Notes under the pieces: generated by a model
What the model was told of the DNA's origin: nothing
Databases searched by the model: none
What the model saw: only the letters and a program-made list of their open reading frames with translations
Made by a program: the position numbers and the translations under genes
Assembly: GCA_903902745.1 (NCBI GenBank)
Contig: CAIUWA010000042.1
Coordinates: 1-64,000, forward strand
Length of the DNA: 64,000 nt
From: an uncultured Opitutia bacterium
Lineage (GTDB): Bacteria; Verrucomicrobiota; Verrucomicrobiia; Opitutales; Opitutaceae
Direction of reading: 5' to 3'
In this document: in pieces, positions 1 through 8,333 of the stretch
How the letters are laid out: each line of letters starts with the position of its first letter
Numbering within the stretch: position 1 is the stretch's first letter

Positions 1-77
1 GCTCATCCCGGTCTCCTCTCACCCCTTCACTTTCCCCTTGCGCCGGGCGGGGGTCTTTGCGGCCATCAGCCTTCGCC

Positions 78-1221
78 ATGATCGCACCCGAGACTTTCAA
101 CCACATCGAGAACATCAAGAAACGCGCCGGCCACTTGTGGAGGTTTCTTTGACGTCGACCAAAAGCTGCGGGAAATAGAGGCGATGGACGCCCAGATGGG
201 GGCGCCCGGTTTCTGGGATAACAACGAGCGGGCCCAAAAGCACATCGGCAAACTCAACGCCTTGAAACGCGCGGTCCTGCCGGTCGTCGCTTTCCAGAAA
301 AAGGCCGACGATGTCGGCGTCATGCTCGAGCTGGTGGAGAGCGCGACGGCGGCCGAAAGGGAAACCTACGAGAAGGAACTCATGGCGACCGTGGCGGCGC
401 TCCTCACCGAGCTCGACCAGATCGAAATCGCCTCCTTCCTCACCGGCCAGTTCGACAAGAACAACGCCATCCTCTCACTCCAGGCCGGCGCGGGTGGTAC
501 CGAGTCGAACGACTGGGCCGACCTCATGTTCCGCATGTACAGCCGCTGGGCCGAACGTCGCGGGTTTACGATGGAACTCCAGGATGTGCAGGTGGGCGAC
601 CAGGCTGGCATCAGCAAGGCCACCATTCTCATCAAGGGCGAATTCGCGTATGGCTATGTCAAGGCCGAGCGCGGCGTCCACCGTCTCGTGCGCATCAGCC
701 CGTTCGACGCGAACAAGCGCCGTCATACCTCGTTCTGCGCCGTCGACGTCGTGGCCGAGATCACCGACGAGATCGTCATCGACATCCCTGAGGACGAAAT
801 CCGCGTCGACGTGTATCGTTCCTCCGGCAAGGGCGGCCAGGGCGTCAACACCACCGACTCCGCCGTCCGCCTGACGCACATTCCCACTGGCGTCGTCGTC
901 GTCTGCCAAAACGAGCGCTCGCAGATCAAGAACAAGGCCGCCGCGATGAACGTGCTCAAGGCGCGCCTCTATGAGAAGCGGCAGGATGAACAGCGGGCTG
1001 AGATGGACAAATTCTACGGGGAAAAGGGCGAGATCGGTTTCGGTGCGCAGATCCGGAGCTACGTGCTCCAGCCCTACCAGATGGTGAAGGACCTCCGCAC
1101 CGGGATCAGCACCAGCGACACGCAGGGCGTGCTCGATGGCGACCTCGACCGCTTCATCAACGCCTGGCTCCGCGCGGGCTGTCCCCGCCACCGCAACAAG
1201 GACATCCAGATGGAGGAATAG
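78..1221 (+). CDS. prfB: Peptide chain release factor 2 (programmed +1 frameshift)
   Basis: Class I release factor that reads UGA and UAA and triggers peptide release in the ribosome. The first frame starts at ATG 78 and runs 24 codons to an in-frame TGA at 150-152. Reading resumes one base later at GAC 151, giving about 380 residues, close to the usual 365. The release motif GGQ is at about residues 252-254 and the RF2-type stop-recognition tripeptide SPF at about 207-209, which separates it from RF1. The N-terminal 24 residues would be lost if the downstream ATG 184 were used as start. No partner gene is visible upstream. Expression should be self-regulated: low RF2 slows termination at the UGA and favours the shift. 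Identification is secure. Confidence 0.96.
135..153 (+). promoter_or_regulatory. RF2 programmed frameshift site
   Basis: The sequence carries an internal Shine-Dalgarno-like TGGAGG just upstream of CTT TGA C. This matches the known bacterial RF2 arrangement, in which CUU slips +1 at a UGA followed by C and is stimulated by upstream SD pairing. TTT CTT replaces the common TAT CTT of enterobacteria. The frame change falls after codon 24. Confidence 0.93.
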
Positions 1222-1223
1222 CA

Positions 1224-1314
1224 GAGGACGGAAGACGCAGGACAGAGAACGGAAAACAATCCGTCCACGGGTTTTGACAACTGTCCTCCGCTCTCTGTCT
1301 TCTGTCCTCCGTTC
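1224..1314. repeat. Purine-word inverted repeat between prfB and next gene
   Basis: The left arm (about 1224-1252) is made of variants of GGACGGAAGAC and GGACAGAGAAC. The right arm (about 1281-1314) carries the reverse complement of the same words (for example TCTGTCCTCCG). The pairing is imperfect. It belongs to a class of spacer repeats seen again at 12170, 18395, 20775, 33921 and 38967. It could act as a terminator or RNA stabiliser after prfB. Confidence 0.55.
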
Positions 1315-1319
1315 CCACC

Positions 1320-2738
1320 ATGCCCGATCTCGCCTACGACCAGATCCAGTCCGCGCTCGCGGCCCAGCCGATGTTCGAGGCGAAGACCTGGCAGCTTTCG
1401 CCCGCGGCTTGGCCGCTGTCGGCCGACCAGGTTGCGCAACTTGAGGCCATCGGGGCCGCCTGCCTCGAATTCCATCAGGCACTGGAAACCCTCTACCTGC
1501 GCTCGGTTTCGGGCAAAAACCTCCTCCGGAACAAGCCGCTGCTGGCGCCGTGGGTCGCCGACTACCTCGACCGGGGCAAGCCGGCGGCGCTGGTCGCCCA
1601 CGCACGTGACACCCAAAACCGTGGGGCATTTCCGACGGTGCTCCGGCCCGATCTGCTGCTTACGGACGACGGCTTCGTGATGACCGAGCTCGACTCGGTG
1701 CCCGGCGGCATCGGGCTGACGGCGTTTCTGAACCGGCTGTATGGCGGCGAGCCCGATCCAGCCGTGCTCGGCCACGGGGATGCCATGGTGAAGAATTTCC
1801 ACGCCGCCCTCGCGGCCCTCCGGCCGGGCGTCCGCAATCCGCTCATCGCGCTCGTCGTCAGCGATGAGGCCGCGACCTACCGCCCCGAGATGCAATGGTT
1901 GGCCCTCCAGCTCCAATTGCAGGGCCGGCGTGTCTTCTGTCTCCGCCCGGAGGACATTTTCCCACTGGGCAGCGGGCTGTTCTTTGACGTCGAGGGCAAC
2001 CCGGAGAAAATCGAAGTCCTCTACCGCTTCTTCGAGCTCTTTGACCTCGAGAACATCCGCACAGCCAATTTCATTTTCGAGGCGTGGGCCGCGGGCGAGG
2101 TCGCGATCGCGCCGCCGATGCGGCCCTTCCAGGAGGAAAAGCTGACCTTCGCCCTTTTTCATCACCACTTGCTGCAGGATTTCTGGGCGGAGACGCTCAG
2201 CGGCCGGGCGCTCAAGCTCCTGCGAGCGCTCATTCCGGCCTCCTGGGTGATGGATCCTGCGCCGCTGCCTCCGGGCGCGGTGCTCGAGGGACCGCGCGTC
2301 GGCGGCCGCGCGCTCAACGACTGGCGCGACCTGGCCGGCGCCTCGCAGAAGGAGAGGGATCTCATCATCAAGATCAGCGGCTACCACGAGACCGCGTGGG
2401 GTGCGCGCAGCGTGATCCTCGGCAGTGATTGCTCGCGCGAGGAGTGGCAGCAGGGCGTCAACCATGCCGTCGAACTTGCACCCGCGAACCTGCATGTTTT
2501 GCAGGCCTACCGGAAACCCCGCCGCCTTGAACACCCGATTTATGCCGCGCCGGTCGAGGCGGGCCTGCCGGCCGTAGTCTCGACGAAGGCCGGACGCCTG
2601 CGGCTCTGTCCCTACTATTTTCTGGTGGAAGGGCAGCCGCGGCTTTCCGGGGCGCTCGCGACCTTCTGTCCGCCCGACAAGAAGATCATCCATGGCATGC
2701 AGGACGCGACGTTGCTCCCGTGCCGGATCACGGCCTGA
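1320..2738 (+). CDS. ATP-grasp-like conserved protein of unknown function
   Basis: A 472-residue soluble protein without signal peptide or membrane segments. Several stretches look like the layout of circularly permuted or glutathionylspermidine-synthase-type ATP-grasp enzymes: TELDSVPGGIGLTAF at about residues 122-136, a YRFFELFD segment near 238, a PP...EEKL segment near 265-275, and an acidic and lysine-bearing DLIIKISGYHETAWG block near 345 followed by VLQAYRKP. Such enzymes form amide or peptide bonds with ATP, but the substrate cannot be read here. It stands alone between prfB and the coiled-coil gene, in the same direction as both. No recognised partner enzyme is adjacent. The family assignment is inference from motifs; the gene itself is well supported by length and coding character. 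Confidence 0.7.
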   Translation: MPDLAYDQIQSALAAQPMFEAKTWQLSPAAWPLSADQVAQLEAIGAACLEFHQALETLYLRSVSGKNLLRNKPLLAPWVADYLDRGKPAALVAHARDTQNRGAFPTVLRPDLLLTDDGFVMTELDSVPGGIGLTAFLNRLYGGEPDPAVLGHGDAMVKNFHAALAALRPGVRNPLIALVVSDEAATYRPEMQWLALQLQLQGRRVFCLRPEDIFPLGSGLFFDVEGNPEKIEVLYRFFELFDLENIRTANFIFEAWAAGEVAIAPPMRPFQEEKLTFALFHHHLLQDFWAETLSGRALKLLRALIPASWVMDPAPLPPGAVLEGPRVGGRALNDWRDLAGASQKERDLIIKISGYHETAWGARSVILGSDCSREEWQQGVNHAVELAPANLHVLQAYRKPRRLEHPIYAAPVEAGLPAVVSTKAGRLRLCPYYFLVEGQPRLSGALATFCPPDKKIIHGMQDATLLPCRITA

Positions 2739-2816
2739 CGCCGGCGGCGGGGTACGTATTTTCCGAACCTGGGCCGCAAGATGCCGCCTTGCCCCCCACT
2801 GGGGTTTTAACCTTAA

Positions 2817-4562
2817 TTGCTGCCTGTGCGTAATTCCGCCGCGCCCTTCCGAAAATCCGATTTGCCAAAACACCCTCGACCCATCTTTTGGGCCGCGCTG
2901 GTGGTCCTCGGCGCCATCCTGCCGGTCACGCACGCGCAGCTGGATTTGCCGGCGCTCAACATGCGCGCCGATCTCGGTGATCCCGAGGCGTTGAACACGC
3001 TCGGGAACGCCTACGCCAACGGCCAGGGCGTGGCGCAGGATTATGCCCAGGCTTTGCGCTACTACGGACTGGCCGCCTCGCGCGGGCACGGGCCCGCGGA
3101 ATTCAACCTGGGCATGATGGCCGAGCTTGGCCGCGGCCAGGCGGCCGATCTGGCCGCGGCGTTCAAGCATTACCTCAAGGCTGCCCAGCAGGGCTTTGCC
3201 CCCGCCCAGTTCAATGTCGGCAACATGTACGCGAACGGCATCGGCGTGGTGCGCGATTATTTCGAGGCCGCGCTGTGGTTCCGCCAGGCCGCCGACCGCG
3301 GCGTGCCGGAGTCGCAATACAACCTGGCCCTCGCGTATGAGCTCGGCCGTGGCGTTTCCAAGGACGAGGCCCAGGCCCAGAAGTGGTACCGGCTGGCCGC
3401 CGATCGCGGCTACACCCGCGCCCGCTACAATCTCGCGCTGATGCTGGAGGAGGGCCGGGGCTCGGCGGTGGACGAGGTTGAGGCGGCGAAGCTCTACCGG
3501 GCCGCGGCGGAGCAAAGTTTTGGCCCGGCCCAGAATAATTACGGCATCATGCTCGCCGAGGGGCGCGGCGGCCTCGTGACCAGCATGGTCGAGGCCTACG
3601 CCTGGCTGGCCCTGGCCGTGGAAAACGGCGCCAAACCCGTGGGTCGCGATCTCGTTGCCCAGCGGCTGCAGCCCGCCGATCTCGCCCTGGCCAAGACCCG
3701 CTTTGCCACGCTCCATGCCCAACTGGCCGCGCCCCCGGCCGCCGCCGCGCCGGCTGTGGCGGTCGCGAAGGTTGAACCACCGCCCGCACCCGCGCCCGTG
3801 GCCGCGGCTGGGCCGGCTCCAGTGCGTCCGGCCGCCACCGTTCCACCAGCCGCTCCGGTGGCAATTGCCGCCGCGCCTGTCCCAACCAAGGCCGGCCCCT
3901 TGACTCCGCCCCCTGCAACGGCTGTGCCGGCCACCCCGACGCCGGCGGCCGATGTCGCGGCGCTGAATTCGCGGCTCGCTGCCACGCAGGCCGAACTCGA
4001 AAAACTTCGCGTCACCCAGGGCCAACTGGCCGAGGCCAACCAGCAGCTGCAGCGCGAGAAGGCCGACTTCGAGCAGCGCGCCCGCACCGCGGCGGCGATT
4101 GCCGATTCCGCCGCCAAGGCCTCGGCCACGGCGGCCGCCCTCGCCAAGGCGGAGGCCGAGTCGCGGGCCCGCAGTGAGAAACTAGCCCAGGATCTGGCCT
4201 CGGTGCAGAGCCAGAACCAGGCGGCGACCCGGCAGATCGCTGACTTGCAGGCGTCGCTCAAGCAGGCGCGCGATGCCGCGGCAGCCGCGACGCAGAATTC
4301 CGGAACCGAGGCGGGTGCGCTCAATACCCGGCTCGCCGCGACGCAGGCCGAACTCGACAAGGTTCGGGCCGCGCAGGTCCAATTGGCCGACACGAATCAG
4401 CAGCTCCAGCGCGAGAAGGCCGATCTGGACCAACGCGCCCGCAGCGCCGCGGCGAATGCTGAATCCGCGGCGAAAGCGGCGGCCAACGCGGACGCCCTCG
4501 CCAAGGCGGAGGCCGAGGCGCGGGCCCGTGGTGAGAAACTCGCCCAGGATCTGGCCGCGTAG
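2817..4562 (+). CDS. Sel1-repeat, coiled-coil envelope protein, N-terminal part ending at amber codon
   Basis: This frame holds an N-terminal hydrophobic segment ending THA-Q, which looks like a cleaved signal peptide. It is followed by about six Sel1-type TPR units (LGNAYANGQGV, LGMMAELGRG, VGNMYANGIGV, LALAYELGRGV and others) to about residue 250. Then come a Pro/Ala linker and alanine-rich heptads of coiled coil. It stops at TAG 4560-4562, but the same frame stays open afterwards and continues the same coiled coil to a LysM domain, so this is probably the first part of one 1.78-kb-residue-class gene broken by a nonsense codon. Start choice is uncertain: TTG 2817, GTG 2826 and TTG 2862 all precede the signal peptide. 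Expected location is the periplasm or envelope. Confidence 0.8.
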   Translation: MLPVRNSAAPFRKSDLPKHPRPIFWAALVVLGAILPVTHAQLDLPALNMRADLGDPEALNTLGNAYANGQGVAQDYAQALRYYGLAASRGHGPAEFNLGMMAELGRGQAADLAAAFKHYLKAAQQGFAPAQFNVGNMYANGIGVVRDYFEAALWFRQAADRGVPESQYNLALAYELGRGVSKDEAQAQKWYRLAADRGYTRARYNLALMLEEGRGSAVDEVEAAKLYRAAAEQSFGPAQNNYGIMLAEGRGGLVTSMVEAYAWLALAVENGAKPVGRDLVAQRLQPADLALAKTRFATLHAQLAAPPAAAAPAVAVAKVEPPPAPAPVAAAGPAPVRPAATVPPAAPVAIAAAPVPTKAGPLTPPPATAVPATPTPAADVAALNSRLAATQAELEKLRVTQGQLAEANQQLQREKADFEQRARTAAAIADSAAKASATAAALAKAEAESRARSEKLAQDLASVQSQNQAATRQIADLQASLKQARDAAAAATQNSGTEAGALNTRLAATQAELDKVRAAQVQLADTNQQLQREKADLDQRARSAAANAESAAKAAANADALAKAEAEARARGEKLAQDLAA

Positions 4563-5027
4563 CAAAGTCAGAATCAGGCGGCCGTCCGCCAGATTGCCGA
4601 GCTGCAGGCGTCGCTCAAGCAGGCGCGCGATGCCGTGGCCTCCGCCCCGCAAATTTCGCCCGCTGATGTCTCCGCGCTGAACTCCCGCCTGGCCGCCACC
4701 CAGTCGGAGCTCGAAAAGCTCCGGGCGGCACAGACCCAGCTCGCCGAGGCCAACCAGCAGCTCCAGCGCGACAAAACCGACCTTGAGCAGCGGGCGCGCA
4801 CTGCGGTGGCGAGTGCCGACACGGCCGCCAAGACGGCGGCGACCGCGCAGGCGCTGGCCAGTGCCGAGGCCGCCGCGCGCAGCCGCAGTGAGAAACTCGC
4901 GCTGGATCTGGCCGCTGCCCAAACCCAGAACCAGACGGCGGCCCGCCAGATCACCGACCTGCAGGCCGCACTCCAGCAGGCGCGGGAATTTACAGCGCAA
5001 CTGTCCGACGCCAACGCCCGGCTCAAG
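3957..5027 (+). repeat. Three tandem 357-bp coding repeats
   Basis: Units begin at 3957, 4314 and 4671, exactly 357 bp (119 codons) apart. Each encodes a block starting with ALN(S/T)RLAATQ, then a Q-L-(A/D)-x-x-NQQLQR stretch and SEKLA or GEKLA, ending with QIxDLQAxLxQAR. The third unit decays after about 4995. Repeats in register with the reading frame suggest growth of the coiled coil by unequal recombination. The amber codon falls at offset 246 of the second unit. Confidence 0.9.
4560..4562 (+). other. In-frame amber (TAG) interrupting the coiled-coil gene
   Basis: At the equivalent codon the first repeat has GTG (4203) and the third has GCC (4917), while the second has TAG. Flanking codons on both sides still encode DLA and QSQNQAA, as in the sibling units, and the frame remains open for another 1200 codons. 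The change is not one step from either sibling codon. It may be a true nonsense mutation, a sequencing or assembly error in a repeat, or a readthrough site. Confidence 0.85.
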
Positions 5028-8000
5028 GCCGCCCCGCCTCCCGGGCCGGATCCCGCCGTGGCCAACCTGCAGGCTCAGATCACCCGGGCCCAGTCCGATT
5101 TGGCCGCGCTGCGCGCCGAGCGCGATGCCAGCGCCAAGCAAGTGACCGATCTCAATACGCAGTTGGCGAACGCCAACACGCGACTCAAGGCGGCTCCACC
5201 GCCCGGGCCGGATCCTGCCGTGGCCAATCTGCAGGCTCAAATCACCCGGGCCCAGGCCGAATTGGCCGCGCTGCGCGCGGAGCGCGACGCCAGCGCCAAA
5301 CAGGCGGCGGACCTGAACACCCAGCTCGCGGACGCACGGTCCAGCCTGGCGAAGGCCGAGACCCCCGTGGCCGCGACAGCGGCCGGGGCCAAGCCCGGCA
5401 TGGATCCGGCCGAATTGCAGGGACGCCTCAATTCCGCGCTCGAGGACAATGCCCGGCTTAGCACCGAGGTGAAACGTTCCACCATCCAACTGGCCAACAT
5501 CGACCGCCAGTTGCGCCTGGCGCAGGACAAACTGGCGAATGCCGACAATGGCAAGTCCGGGGCCGCCGTGCCGGCGCCCGATACCGCGAAGCTCGACGAA
5601 CTCAACCGCACCGTGGAGGAATTGCGCGCCGCCAACCAGCGCCTGGCCCAGGAAAACCAACGCCTCGCCGCGGCCGGTTCATCCGCGGTCCCCGCCGGCG
5701 AGCTGGCCCAGCTCCGTTCCCGCCTGCAGGAACAATCCGCGGCAATGGAAAAATCCCAGGCGGCTCTGGCTGCGGCCGAGCAGAAGCTGTCCCAGGCGGC
5801 GGCGGCTCCGAAATCCAATCCGGCGGACGTGGCGCGCCTCAGTCAGCTTGAAAGCGATCTGACGGCCGCGCGTCGCGCGGCGGACACCGCCCAGACCGCG
5901 GCAACGAAGGCCCAGGCTGATATCCGCACGACGGCCGATGCGGGCAAGGCGCTCGCAGCCAAAAATGACGAACTGACCGCGCAGAATCAAAAGCTCGTCG
6001 CCGACCTTGCCGCCAGCCGGCGCGGCGGCAGCCAGACCGCCGAGCTGCAGACGGCGCTGGACGCCTCGCGCCGCGAACAAGCCGCGGCGAAGGACACCAT
6101 CGCCCAGCTTACCGCCCAGTTGGCCGCAGCCAAAGATGCCCAGGCTAAAAATTCCAAGGATACGGCTGACGTCGAAGCCCTGACCCAGCAGCTCGCGGCC
6201 GCGCAGGCCGCGGTGGCCAAGGCGCAGGGCGAAGCCCGGACGGCGGCGTCCTCCCAACAGCAGTTCGCCGACGCGAAGGCCGCGGCGGACCGAGAGCTGG
6301 CGGCATTGCGGAGCCAGCTGGCCGACGCCCAAGGCAAGCTGTCAGCCCAGGCTTCCAGCCGCACGGCTGACGAACAAGCCGTGCGCCGTCAACTGGCCGA
6401 TGCCAACACGCAGCTCGCGGAGGCGCAGGCTTCGGGCGGCAAACTGCAGCAGGCCAACACCGAGCTGACCACGCAGATCAGCCGCCTGGCCGCCGAAAAC
6501 CAGCGCCTGCAGTCCACCGCCCGCGCCAGTTCCGAAACCGCGCCGCAACTCAGTCAGCTTCAGGCTGCGCTCGCCGAGGCCCAGAAGGCCCGGGCCGCAG
6601 ACCACGACGCCGTGGAAAAGCTCAATGCCCAGCTCGCCGCCGCCGGTAAATCGATGACCACCCTCAGCGGCCGGAACCAGGAGCTGGAGAAGGACCTGGA
6701 AGTGGCGAAGCAAAGCGCGGCGGCCGCCTTGGCGGCGCAGGCCGCCACCGCCCGGGCCGCGCCCAATGATGCGATGAAACTTGAGATGCAGACCCTGCAG
6801 GGCCAGGTGCGCGCCCTCGAAACCCAGCAGGATGAGGACCGCAAGAATGCGGCGCAGGAACTTTCCTCCCTTGCCACTCAGCTGCAGAAATCGCGCGAGG
6901 CCAACCGGGCCATGGCCGAGGCCAACCGCGCACTCATGGATGCGCGGGGCTCGGATGACACGACTTCGAAGGCCGAGCTCGATCAGCTCAATGTCCGCGT
7001 TCGCGACCTGACGGCCACCAACGACCGGTTCCGCACGGAGCAGCAGCGGCTCGCCGACCAACTCAAGGCCCAGACTGCCGAGCTGGACGCGGCGCGGAAC
7101 ACGGCGCGGGCCCCCGCCGCCTGGACACAGGAGCGCGACAAGCTCCGGGCGCAGATGGACGACATGTTCACCAAGCTCACGAACGCCGAAAGCAGTCTCG
7201 CCCAGCTCAAAGCCGAGGGGGAGGCCGCCCGGAGCCAGACGCTGGGCGCCCGGGCCGAGATCGCCGACCTGAAGAGCAAGCTGGCGGAATCGGACAAGGC
7301 CGTGGAATCGCACAATGGCGCCGTGGCGGAACTGACCGGACTCAATCAGAAGCTCACGGAGGAAAAGACCGCCTTGCAGGCCCAACTGGGGCAGATGAAG
7401 GCCGCGTCCGATCGGGCCCAGGCCGATATTGCCGACTTGAAGGCGAGGAACGCCGCCAACGACCGCAGCACCGAGCAGCAGAACACCGTGCTCGCGGCCG
7501 CCAATGACAAGTTGCAGGCCCAGCTCAAGACCCTCACCGCCGATCTGGCCGGCATGAAAACGAAGCTGGACGAAAGCCAGAGAGCCTCCGAGCAGAATGG
7601 CTCGAGCGTCGCCGCCCTGACAGGCGCGAACGGCAAGCTCGCCGCCGACAACAAGAATCTGCAGTCGCAGATCGATGCCATGAACGCCCAGCTGGCGGCC
7701 GTGCGCAACGACAGCACGCAGCTCGCGGCCAACCAGCGCGAGCTGGCCGGCCTGCGCGAGGAAAACGTCCGCCTGACCAACACGATGCAGGCCACCGAGC
7801 GCGATCGCACGGCCCGCATCGCGCAACTCCAGGAGGACAACAACGCCATCAGCGCCCGCCTGCGCCAGGCACAGGGCACGCTCGACCAGATCGCTTCCGC
7901 GGCCCGCATCATCAGCGGCGCCTCTGCCTCGCCTTATGGCGGCACGGCCGTCCCTACCTTGGGGCCGTCCACCCCTGCCACGCCTGCATCCGCGCCGGCG

Positions 8001-8171
8001 GCGGCGCCGGTGGTGCGCCTGCACACGGTGACCGAGGGGGATTCGCTCACGCGCATCAGCCTGCGCTATTACGGCACGCCCAACCGCTGGCAGGATATTT
8101 ACGACGCGAACCGTGACGTCCTGAAGGGCGAGAACGCCCTGCGCCCCGGCCAGCGGCTGAAGATCCCGTGA
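4635..8171 (+). CDS. Coiled-coil and LysM protein, C-terminal part of the interrupted gene
   Basis: This frame continues the upstream one after the amber codon; the GTG at 4635 is only the first possible restart. It encodes about 1178 residues that are almost wholly alanine-, glutamine- and glutamate-rich heptads, predicted to form a very long coiled coil. The last roughly 55 residues form a LysM domain (HTVTEGDSLTRISLRYYGTP then NALRPGQRLKIP), a family known to bind peptidoglycan or chitin-like glycans. Without the upstream signal peptide this part would stay in the cytoplasm, so it makes sense only as the continuation of the Sel1 part. The intact product would be a roughly 1784-residue periplasmic filament with a cell-wall anchor. 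Confidence 0.8.
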   Translation: MASAPQISPADVSALNSRLAATQSELEKLRAAQTQLAEANQQLQRDKTDLEQRARTAVASADTAAKTAATAQALASAEAAARSRSEKLALDLAAAQTQNQTAARQITDLQAALQQAREFTAQLSDANARLKAAPPPGPDPAVANLQAQITRAQSDLAALRAERDASAKQVTDLNTQLANANTRLKAAPPPGPDPAVANLQAQITRAQAELAALRAERDASAKQAADLNTQLADARSSLAKAETPVAATAAGAKPGMDPAELQGRLNSALEDNARLSTEVKRSTIQLANIDRQLRLAQDKLANADNGKSGAAVPAPDTAKLDELNRTVEELRAANQRLAQENQRLAAAGSSAVPAGELAQLRSRLQEQSAAMEKSQAALAAAEQKLSQAAAAPKSNPADVARLSQLESDLTAARRAADTAQTAATKAQADIRTTADAGKALAAKNDELTAQNQKLVADLAASRRGGSQTAELQTALDASRREQAAAKDTIAQLTAQLAAAKDAQAKNSKDTADVEALTQQLAAAQAAVAKAQGEARTAASSQQQFADAKAAADRELAALRSQLADAQGKLSAQASSRTADEQAVRRQLADANTQLAEAQASGGKLQQANTELTTQISRLAAENQRLQSTARASSETAPQLSQLQAALAEAQKARAADHDAVEKLNAQLAAAGKSMTTLSGRNQELEKDLEVAKQSAAAALAAQAATARAAPNDAMKLEMQTLQGQVRALETQQDEDRKNAAQELSSLATQLQKSREANRAMAEANRALMDARGSDDTTSKAELDQLNVRVRDLTATNDRFRTEQQRLADQLKAQTAELDAARNTARAPAAWTQERDKLRAQMDDMFTKLTNAESSLAQLKAEGEAARSQTLGARAEIADLKSKLAESDKAVESHNGAVAELTGLNQKLTEEKTALQAQLGQMKAASDRAQADIADLKARNAANDRSTEQQNTVLAAANDKLQAQLKTLTADLAGMKTKLDESQRASEQNGSSVAALTGANGKLAADNKNLQSQIDAMNAQLAAVRNDSTQLAANQRELAGLREENVRLTNTMQATERDRTARIAQLQEDNNAISARLRQAQGTLDQIASAARIISGASASPYGGTAVPTLGPSTPATPASAPAAAPVVRLHTVTEGDSLTRISLRYYGTPNRWQDIYDANRDVLKGENALRPGQRLKIP
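5010..5333 (+). repeat. Two tandem 162-bp coding repeats
   Basis: Units at 5010-5171 and 5172-5333 encode near-identical 54-residue blocks beginning AN(A/T)RLKAAPPPGPDPA and continuing through LAALRAERDASAKQ to LNTQLA. The PPPGPDP stretch would break the helix twice at the same spacing, giving hinges in the coiled coil. Confidence 0.88.
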
Positions 8172-8231
8172 GCTTGGTCTCGCGGACTGCGGCACCGATA
8201 CGTAGCAGCTGAGGTAACGAGGCTGGTATGT

Positions 8232-8291
8232 TGTAGCGGCGGTCTATGACCGTCGATTTTCTCAATCCGGCGGTCATAGACCGCCGCTACA
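8232..8291. repeat. Perfect 21-bp inverted repeat hairpin
   Basis: Arms 8232-8252 and 8271-8291 are exact reverse complements around an 18-nt loop. Each arm reads from TGTAGCGGCGG to GACCG, with TCATAGACC / GGTCTATGA at the inner side. It lies 60 bp after the LysM gene and before the convergent 8334-8663 ORF, so it could end transcription from both sides. A nearby GTAGCAGCTGAGGTA string at about 8204 recurs as GTAGCAGCCGAGGTA at about 23990, pointing to a dispersed family. Confidence 0.8.
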
Positions 8292-8333
8292 ATATTTCGA
8301 CTCGGATGATCTTGGCGTAGGAATACGCCCAAC

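Noticed and set aside
1-77. A 15-codon minus-strand frame (19-66) with a basic peptide, and an ATG at the very edge (1-6) preceded by GAGGAG.
   Set aside because: The first is too short and unsupported. The second cannot be judged because only two codons lie in the window.
1074-4025. A minus-strand frame of 983 codons across prfB, the ATP-grasp-like gene and the Sel1 gene.
   Set aside because: It runs antisense through three well-supported genes and its product has no domain pattern.
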